Source of the DNA: Bifidobacteriaceae bacterium
Lineage (GTDB): Bacteria; Actinomycetota; Actinomycetes; Actinomycetales; WQXJ01
Direction of reading: 5' to 3'
Length of the DNA stretch: 11,369 bases
NCBI GenBank assembly: GCA_031266115.1
Contig: JAISBQ010000342.1
Location: 1-11,369 of the forward strand
Part shown: one piece after another, positions 6,895-11,369 of the stretch
How the letters are laid out: every line of letters starts with the position of its first letter
Position numbering within the stretch: position 1 is the stretch's first letter
The notes under the pieces: generated by a model
The model's database searches: none
What the model was told of the DNA's origin: nothing
Seen by the model: the letters and a program-made list of their open reading frames with translations, nothing else
Translations under genes and position numbers: made by a program

Positions 6895-6907
6895 GGAGTC
6901 CCGACGC

Positions 6908-7849
6908 GTGTACGGTGTGCCGGTGACTGACTCCACCCGGCACCTTCGAGCCGCGCTACTGCTGTTGCTCGCCGCGGCCATCTGGGGGTTCTCCTTCGCG
7001 GCTCAACGCCTCGGGGCGCTCCACGCGGGGCCCTTCACGTTCAACGCCATCCGGTTCGCGATGGGCGCTGGGCTCCTCGGGATCGTCATCGTCGTCGTCG
7101 ATCGCCTCCGGGGTCGCAGCCCACGCCGCCGGCGCGCGGCAACGCGTGCCGCGCTTGTTCCCGGCGTGGTCACCGGCGCTCTGCTCGCCGTCGCGGCCGG
7201 CCTCCAGCAAGCCGCCCTCGCGGAGACCACAGCCGGTAACGCCGCCTTCGTCACTGGGCTGTACATGGTGCTGGTGCCGTTGGCGGCTGTCGCACGTGGC
7301 AAGCGCGTGGGGTTGCCCACGGTGACCGGCATCGTCGCCGCCGTGGGCGGGCTTTACCTCATCTCGGTGACCGACACGCTGCACCTGCATCCAGGCGACG
7401 GCCTGGTCATGCTCTCCGCTGTCGGCTTCGCCGCCCAGATTCTCCTCGTCGACTACTATGCCGGCCGCCTTGCCCGGCTCCGGTTCGCCGCGATCCAGTT
7501 CCTGAGTTGCGCGGTGTGCAGCGCACTGGCGGCCTTGATCTGGGATGCGGAACCGTTCGCAGGAATCCAGCTCGCCATCGTGCCCCTCACTTACACCGGA
7601 ATACTCTCTGTGGGGATCGCCTACACCCTCCAGGTGGTGGCCCAACGCGACGCGATCGCCACTCATGCCGCTCTCATCATGGCCATGGAATCGGTGTTCG
7701 GTGCTCTGGGCGGGGCGCTGTTCCTCGGCGAGAACATGGGCGTACGCGGGTACAGTGGCGCGGCCCTCATGCTCGCAGGAATCGTCGTCTCCCAGATCGG
7801 CGCCGCCCCGCGAACCCCAAGTGCCAGGCAGCCGGCCCGGCCCGGCTAG
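6908..7849 (+). CDS. EamA/DMT-superfamily transporter
   Basis: A roughly 313-residue inner-membrane protein with two EamA repeats, each about five helices, so about ten in total. The family exports or exchanges amino acids and other small metabolites, but substrates vary too much to name one here. The first repeat opens with LLLLLAAAIWGFSFAAQRLG, the usual W-G-F/S-F pattern. The second begins near AAQILLVDYYAGR and ends with ESVFGALGGALFLGENMG followed by GAALMLAGIVVSQ, the classical end of this fold. Two starts are credible: GTG at 6908, nine bases after GGGGAG (used here), and GTG at 6923, six bases after TACGGT, which would be leaderless; they differ by five residues. The same frame stays open upstream through the ROK gene, but that part is not coding. 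It ends 26 bp from the convergent protease gene. Confidence 0.87.
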   Translation: MYGVPVTDSTRHLRAALLLLLAAAIWGFSFAAQRLGALHAGPFTFNAIRFAMGAGLLGIVIVVVDRLRGRSPRRRRAATRAALVPGVVTGALLAVAAGLQQAALAETTAGNAAFVTGLYMVLVPLAAVARGKRVGLPTVTGIVAAVGGLYLISVTDTLHLHPGDGLVMLSAVGFAAQILLVDYYAGRLARLRFAAIQFLSCAVCSALAALIWDAEPFAGIQLAIVPLTYTGILSVGIAYTLQVVAQRDAIATHAALIMAMESVFGALGGALFLGENMGVRGYSGAALMLAGIVVSQIGAAPRTPSARQPARPG

Positions 7850-7875
7850 TGTCCCGAACCGGAACAGCGGCGGCG

Positions 7876-8760
7876 CTAGCCTTCCCAGCCCTGCCCCATC
7901 GCGCGCAGGCGGTCCACCCTGTCCTTGGTGGGTGGGTGGGTCGCGAACAGGCGCGAGACCGCCCCGCCGGTGCGGAAGGGGTTGGCGATCATCATGTGCG
8001 AGACGTCTTCAAGGTTCGGATCCGGCGCCAACGGACGGGCGTCAATCCCCCGCTCCAGCTTGGTCAGCGCCGAGGCCAGTGCCAACGGGTCACCGGTGAG
8101 TTTGGCGCCATCCTCGTCCGCGTCATATTCGCGGGTGCGCGAGATGGCCAGCCGAATCAGCGTCGCCGCGATCGGCGCGAGGATCACCACCAGGATGGAC
8201 GCGATCGCGCCCAGCGGGCCGGTGTCCCGGTCCCGCGATCCACGCCCGCCACCAAAGAACATGAAGAACTGCGCCAACGCCGTGATGACGCCGGCCACGG
8301 CCGCCGCCACCGACGAGGTGAGAATGTCCCGGTTGTACACGTGCATCAGTTCGTGGCCAAGCACGCCGCGCAGTTCGCGTTCGGACAGCAGGTCCACGAT
8401 CCCTTCGGTGCAGCACACGGCCGCGTGCTTGGGGCTGCGCCCAGTCGCGAACGCGTTGGGCGCGGCCGTCGGCGAGACATAGAGCGCCGGCATCGGCACC
8501 CCGAGCGGCGCAGTCAGCTCACGCACAATCCGGAACATCGCCGGCTGCTCGGCTTCGGAGACGGGCCGCGCCCGCATGGCGCGGATGGCGATCTTGTCCG
8601 AATTCCAATACGAATACGCCGTGGTCAACACCCCAAATCCGGCGAACCACAGAATGTAGCGCCCACCGCCAACCAGAGCCCCGATCCCCAGCAGCGCCGC
8701 CCAGAGCGCGCCGAACAGCAACGTCGTCTTCAACCCGTTGAAATGCCGGTGCGTCACCAT
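7876..8760 (-). CDS. htpX: HtpX-like membrane zinc metalloprotease (M48)
   Basis: A 294-residue M48B protease of HtpX type, which degrades damaged or misassembled membrane proteins at the cytoplasmic face. The N-terminus has the family start HRHFNGLKTTLLF, then two membrane helices (about 10-50). The zinc site is intact: HELMH (136-140 from this start) with the third ligand Glu211 in the REYDADEDGA motif. SPTAAPNAFATG, just before the active site, is also typical. Two more hydrophobic stretches flank residues about 150-205. The ATG at 8760 has AGGGG ten bases upstream; a GTG at 8776-8778 overlaps the stop of the dtxR-like gene as GTGA, but has no spaced ribosome-binding site. The gene is therefore probably cotranscribed with that regulator. 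Length and motifs are normal, so it should be active. Confidence 0.92.
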   Translation of the reverse strand: MVTHRHFNGLKTTLLFGALWAALLGIGALVGGGRYILWFAGFGVLTTAYSYWNSDKIAIRAMRARPVSEAEQPAMFRIVRELTAPLGVPMPALYVSPTAAPNAFATGRSPKHAAVCCTEGIVDLLSERELRGVLGHELMHVYNRDILTSSVAAAVAGVITALAQFFMFFGGGRGSRDRDTGPLGAIASILVVILAPIAATLIRLAISRTREYDADEDGAKLTGDPLALASALTKLERGIDARPLAPDPNLEDVSHMMIANPFRTGGAVSRLFATHPPTKDRVDRLRAMGQGWEG

Positions 8761-8774
8761 GCCCTCAGGACCCC

Positions 8775-9623
8775 TCACTCCTCTGATTCCGTGCCCTCGC
8801 GCGTCACGAAGACATGCCCCGCCGCATCGCGATCAAGTTCGAGGACGATGCCGTTCCCCCCCAGCTGCCACACCGACCGTTCGGGATCGACTCGCACCGC
8901 GACCGACTGCCCCGGCACGGCTCCGGCCGCCGCGAACCGGGCAAGCAAGTCGGGATCCGTCTGCAACGACTCGCCCAGGCGCACCACGCGCACCACGCGA
9001 TCCGGGCGATCTGTGCGATCCCGGCCAGTCCCGTGAGGGCCACCGGACTCGCCTGGACCACCGACTGGCCCCCCGGACGCACCCGCCGGCCGCGGTCCAC
9101 GCGGCAACCCCACCCCACGGCCGGGGGCAGCGGGCCTGCCAACGGCCGGGACGGCATCGTGCAACCGCTCCACACCCGCAAGGAACGCGATGTCCTCGCG
9201 ATCCACGCCCAGCTCACCAAGCGCGGGAATCGGGCTCCCGTAGGGGGAGACCGTGGGACGGTCCAGCACCTCGACGAGCCGCCGCTCCACCGCCTCGCTC
9301 ATCACGTGCTCCCACCGGCAGGCCTCGTCGTGGACATACGCCCAATCGAGCCCAATCACGTCCGTGAGCAGCCGCTCCGCCAACCTGTGCTTCCGCATGA
9401 CACGCGTGGCACGTTCGCGACCCACGGGGGTGAGGTCGAGGTGGCGGTCATCACGCACCTTGACCAACCCATCTCGCTCCATCCGGGCGACCGTCTGGGA
9501 CACCGTGGGCCCCGAGTGTCCAATCCGTTCGGCGATCCGGGCGCGCAACGGAACGATTCCCTCCTCCTCCAGCTCATAGACGGTGCGGAGGTACATCTCC
9601 GTCGTATCGATCAGGTCAGTCAT
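8775..9623 (-). CDS. DtxR/IdeR-family metal-dependent regulator
   Basis: A 282-residue repressor that binds DNA when loaded with Fe(II) or another divalent metal. The N-terminus is very close to IdeR/DtxR: MTDLIDTTEMYLRTVYELEE, then the winged helix with SGPTVSQTVARMERDGL (37-53). All metal ligands of DtxR are in place: Met10, Cys102, Glu105 and His106 for the primary site, and His79, Glu83 and His98 for the ancillary site. A Glu218-x-x-Gln221 pair in the SH3-like domain (about 208-275) matches DtxR Glu170/Gln173. The protein is about 50 residues longer than IdeR because a Gly/Pro/Arg-rich linker (about 156-207) separates the dimer and SH3-like domains. The ATG at 9623 follows GGGGAG by 12 bases and begins exactly where homology starts. 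A DtxR-box-like site lies just upstream. It follows the MFS exporter by 37 bp and overlaps the region of the htpX start. Iron is the likely metal; manganese is possible. Confidence 0.93.
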   Translation of the reverse strand: MTDLIDTTEMYLRTVYELEEEGIVPLRARIAERIGHSGPTVSQTVARMERDGLVKVRDDRHLDLTPVGRERATRVMRKHRLAERLLTDVIGLDWAYVHDEACRWEHVMSEAVERRLVEVLDRPTVSPYGSPIPALGELGVDREDIAFLAGVERLHDAVPAVGRPAAPGRGVGLPRGPRPAGASGGPVGGPGESGGPHGTGRDRTDRPDRVVRVVRLGESLQTDPDLLARFAAAGAVPGQSVAVRVDPERSVWQLGGNGIVLELDRDAAGHVFVTREGTESEE

Positions 9624-9645
9624 GTGGTAGGTGATCTCCCCTGCG

Positions 9646-9664
9646 TGCGGTGAGCCAAGCCTAC
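9646..9664 (-). promoter_or_regulatory. DtxR/IdeR-box-like operator
   Basis: On the minus strand the site reads GTAGGCTTGGCTCACCGCA. It matches 13 of 19 positions of the IdeR/DtxR consensus TTAGGTTAGGCTAACCTAA, including the AGG and ACC half-site cores. It lies 22-41 bases before the ATG of the dtxR-like gene and overlaps the candidate -10 element, as expected for repression of its own gene. The match was counted by hand. Confidence 0.5.
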
Positions 9665-9686
9665 GGGACGGGATGAATCGCGTCAT
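9658..9686 (-). promoter_or_regulatory. Candidate promoter of the dtxR-like gene
   Basis: Reading leftward, ATGACG (9686-9681) is a four-of-six -35 match. After 17 bases comes TAGGCT (9663-9658), a TANNNT -10. Transcription would begin near 9651, leaving a leader of about 28 bases containing GGGGAG. The -10 overlaps both the DtxR-box-like site and the MFS stop codon. Confidence 0.45.
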
Positions 9687-10998
9687 ACCGCGCGAACCCC
9701 CGCTGCCAGCGCATGAGCAGCCACACGCCGGCAATGCAGGCGAGTCCCCCGATCGTGGCCGCCCACCCCTCGCCGACGATGGCGGAGTCCGCTCCCGTGA
9801 TCATGTCGCCCAAGCGCGGCCCGCCGGTGACCACGACAATGAACACCCCTTGGAGGCGTCCGCGCAGGTGGTCGGGTGTGGCGGATTGGAGGATGGTGCC
9901 GCGCATGACAGCGGAGACCGAATCGGCCGCGCCGGCCACCGCGAGCGCCGCGCAAGCCAGGATCAGTGCCCACCACACCACCGCGGAGGGTTTGGTGGGC
10001 CCGGCGATGATCACCACAACTCCAAACATGGCGATCGCGCCGCCCCATGCGGTGACCGCCCAGGCAGCCACCCATCCTTGGCGCCGTACCCTTCCAGCCG
10101 GGCCGGACAGGATTGACGCGATCGCGGCGCCGGCGGCAATCGCGGCGGTAAGGACCCCGGCTGTGGATTCGCCGCCACCGATCACCCACACGGCGACGGC
10201 CGGGAACGCGGCCCGCGGGAAAGCAAGCACCATGGCACACAGGTCGATGGCGAATGTCATCAGCAGATTTCGTCGCGTCGCCAGGAAGACCAGTCCCTCA
10301 CCCACAGACCGCCATCCGCGGGCCGGGGCCTCGTCGGGCTGGGCGAGAGTCGAATGCCCCGCATCGGCGGCGAGAACGGAACCCGGGGCGCGAGGGCGCA
10401 GGGGCGGGATAGCGGGCAATCGGAAGATCGCGTAAAGCGCGGCCGTGAACGTCACCACATCCACGGTGTACGTCCAGGCGTAGCCGACCGAGCCGACCAG
10501 AAACGCCCCGACCACCGGTCCCACCATCATCGCAAGGGTGTTCGTGACTTGGGACAACGCGTTGGCGGCAGGCAGAAGGCGGACCCCAACCAGCCGAGGG
10601 ATGATGGCGGAACGCGCCGCAGAGTTGACCGCTTGGGCGCCGGACTGGAGAGCCGTCAACGCGAACAGGGGCCACACGTGACCGCTGCCTGCCCACGCAT
10701 GTACGGCGATGCCGATGGTCGCAGTCCACATGACGGTGGAAGCGACGAGGGCGAGGCGCCGGCGGTCATGAGCGTCGGCGAGGGCGCCGCCGTACAAGCC
10801 CATGACCAGCAACGGGACCAGCGCCGCCAGCCCAAGACCACCCACAGCGAGGGTGGAGCCAGTCAGCGCATAGACCTGCAACCCCACAGCCATCACAGTG
10901 AGCTGAGCGCCAAGATTCCCCAGCCCGAGACCCCACCACAGGCGCCGGAACGGTGCGCTCACCCTGAGGGGCGTCAGGTCGGCAAGCATCCGGGCCAC
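9661..10998 (-). CDS. MFS transporter, EntS-like exporter family
   Basis: A 445-residue transporter with about 12 membrane helices and a basic loop between the two halves. It resembles the MFS_3 group that includes the enterobactin exporter EntS. The N-terminus (VSAPFRRLWWGLGLGNLGAQLT) and the first-half loop motif GGALADAHDRRRL (about 75-87) are typical of MFS proteins. TALQSGAQAVNSAARSAIIPRLV (about 114-136) is characteristic of EntS-like members. The central loop (about 200-228) is Pro/Arg-rich. In the second half, RGTILQSATPDHLRGRLQGVF is the expected motif before helix 10. The GTG at 10998 is six bases after TAGGGT, so it may be leaderless; ATG at 10989 is an alternative. Export of a siderophore would fit the adjacent iron-type regulator, but the DtxR-box-like site is at the gene's end, not its start, and no biosynthesis genes are seen. 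A drug or other metabolite is equally possible. Confidence 0.88.
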   Translation of the reverse strand: MARMLADLTPLRVSAPFRRLWWGLGLGNLGAQLTVMAVGLQVYALTGSTLAVGGLGLAALVPLLVMGLYGGALADAHDRRRLALVASTVMWTATIGIAVHAWAGSGHVWPLFALTALQSGAQAVNSAARSAIIPRLVGVRLLPAANALSQVTNTLAMMVGPVVGAFLVGSVGYAWTYTVDVVTFTAALYAIFRLPAIPPLRPRAPGSVLAADAGHSTLAQPDEAPARGWRSVGEGLVFLATRRNLLMTFAIDLCAMVLAFPRAAFPAVAVWVIGGGESTAGVLTAAIAAGAAIASILSGPAGRVRRQGWVAAWAVTAWGGAIAMFGVVVIIAGPTKPSAVVWWALILACAALAVAGAADSVSAVMRGTILQSATPDHLRGRLQGVFIVVVTGGPRLGDMITGADSAIVGEGWAATIGGLACIAGVWLLMRWQRGFARYDAIHPVP

Positions 10999-11004
10999 GC
11001 CCGA

Positions 11005-11010
11005 ACCCTA
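11005..11010 (-). promoter_or_regulatory. Candidate -10 element of the EntS-like MFS gene
   Basis: TAGGGT on the minus strand ends six bases before the GTG start (10998-10996), the spacing expected for a leaderless message. No convincing -35 is seen 17-18 bases upstream, so the call is weaker than for the ROK gene. No Shine-Dalgarno sequence is present. Confidence 0.38.
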
Positions 11011-11080
11011 CCCGCGCGCCACCGCCGCCGCTCGGTAGTGAACCGCCAAGGGAAGGTGGCGGATGGCATCCGAACGCGAC

Positions 11081-11369
11081 TCAATCCACCTCGGCGGCCC
11101 CCGGATGGACGATGGCGACAGGCGGGGGGATGAGACGGGTTACCTCGAGGGAGACGTGCCAGCGAAGCCTGATCCACAGGCCGGCAACAAGACAGACCGC
11201 GAGCGACGCTATCGAGCCGACGCCCACCGACCACCGTGGTCCCCATGCCTCGGCGATCCAGCCCACCAAGGGCGAGCCGATAGGCGTCGATCCGAGAAAC
11301 ACCACCGTATACAGGGACATCACCCGTCCACGCATCTCCGGAACGGTGGACAGCTGGATGGTCGCGTTG
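11081..11369 (-). CDS. MFS transporter, 3' end only (cut by window edge)
   Basis: The last roughly 95 residues of a second major facilitator transporter. The frame runs off the right edge without a start: the codons before the ATG at 11335 continue in frame as NATIQLSTVPE. The motif RGRVMSLYTVVFLGSTPIGSPLVGWIAE is the conserved loop and helix 10-11 region of EntS-like and related MFS exporters. Then comes GPRWSVGVGSIASLAVCLVAGLW, the final helix, and a short soluble tail. Its stop lies 82 bp before the start of the complete MFS gene on the same strand, so two related exporters sit in tandem. A start at the internal ATG would give an implausibly short transporter. Substrate unknown. Confidence 0.85.
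   Translation of the reverse strand, partial: NATIQLSTVPEMRGRVMSLYTVVFLGSTPIGSPLVGWIAEAWGPRWSVGVGSIASLAVCLVAGLWIRLRWHVSLEVTRLIPPPVAIVHPGAAEVD

Noticed and set aside
5804..6907. Upstream part of a very long plus-strand frame that runs into the EamA gene
   Set aside because: It overlaps the ROK gene in another frame and is Arg-rich and featureless. Only the part after about 6908 has transporter sequence, so this is not a fusion protein.
8978..9000. Short tandem repeat of a CGCACCACG-like unit, considered as a repeat element
   Set aside because: It is only two copies and encodes the repeated RVV in the regulator just after its linker; it looks like coding-level repetition.
7507..9036. 509-residue plus-strand frame opposite htpX and the dtxR-like gene
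   Set aside because: It lies antisense to two genes with intact catalytic and metal-binding residues and has a low-complexity Arg/Gln-rich translation. It is a shadow frame.

Overview
The window is high-GC DNA from an actinomycete-like bacterium (Actinomycetota). The base composition, frequent GTG starts, GTGA-type gene overlaps, candidate leaderless promoters (TANNNT six or seven bases before GTG), a full-ligand DtxR/IdeR-type regulator and an actinobacterial-style tRNA-Gln all point that way. The genus cannot be fixed from this sequence. All functional calls rest on motif and family recognition by eye; no database search was run.

Layout. Positions 1-930 hold a decaying Fic-domain gene on the minus strand. 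It has no start, its 3' part has lost similarity to the family, and it carries substitutions in the Fic motif. Next comes a minus-strand FMN-binding split-barrel (NimA-like) protein (1045-1542), then a plus-strand tRNA-Gln(TTG) at 1675-1746. The tRNA is followed directly by a tightly packed plus-strand run: TetR-family regulator, ABC-F ATPase of Uup type, AzlC and AzlD (1767-5479). Gaps in this run are 19 bp, 2 bp and a 4-bp overlap, so it is probably one operon. It ends at two consecutive hairpins (5502-5568). A ROK-family regulator follows from a promoter that appears to give a leaderless mRNA, then an EamA/DMT-type transporter ending at 7849.

The right third is on the minus strand and converges on the EamA gene with only 26 bp between stops. 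Reading leftward it holds the 3' end of one MFS transporter cut by the window edge (11081-11369), a complete EntS-like MFS exporter (9661-10998), a DtxR/IdeR-type metal regulator (8775-9623) and an HtpX-like membrane zinc protease (7876-8760). A sequence resembling the IdeR/DtxR box overlaps a plausible -10 element just upstream of the dtxR-like gene and the stop codon of the MFS gene, which suggests autoregulation by iron or another divalent metal.

Most of the window is ordinary chromosomal gene content. I see no CRISPR array, transposase, phage gene or clear new defence system. The points most worth a second look are the inactivated Fic remnant, the self-regulating DtxR promoter and the regulator's long linker, the candidate leaderless promoters, and the grouping of a translation-factor ATPase with an amino-acid exporter.
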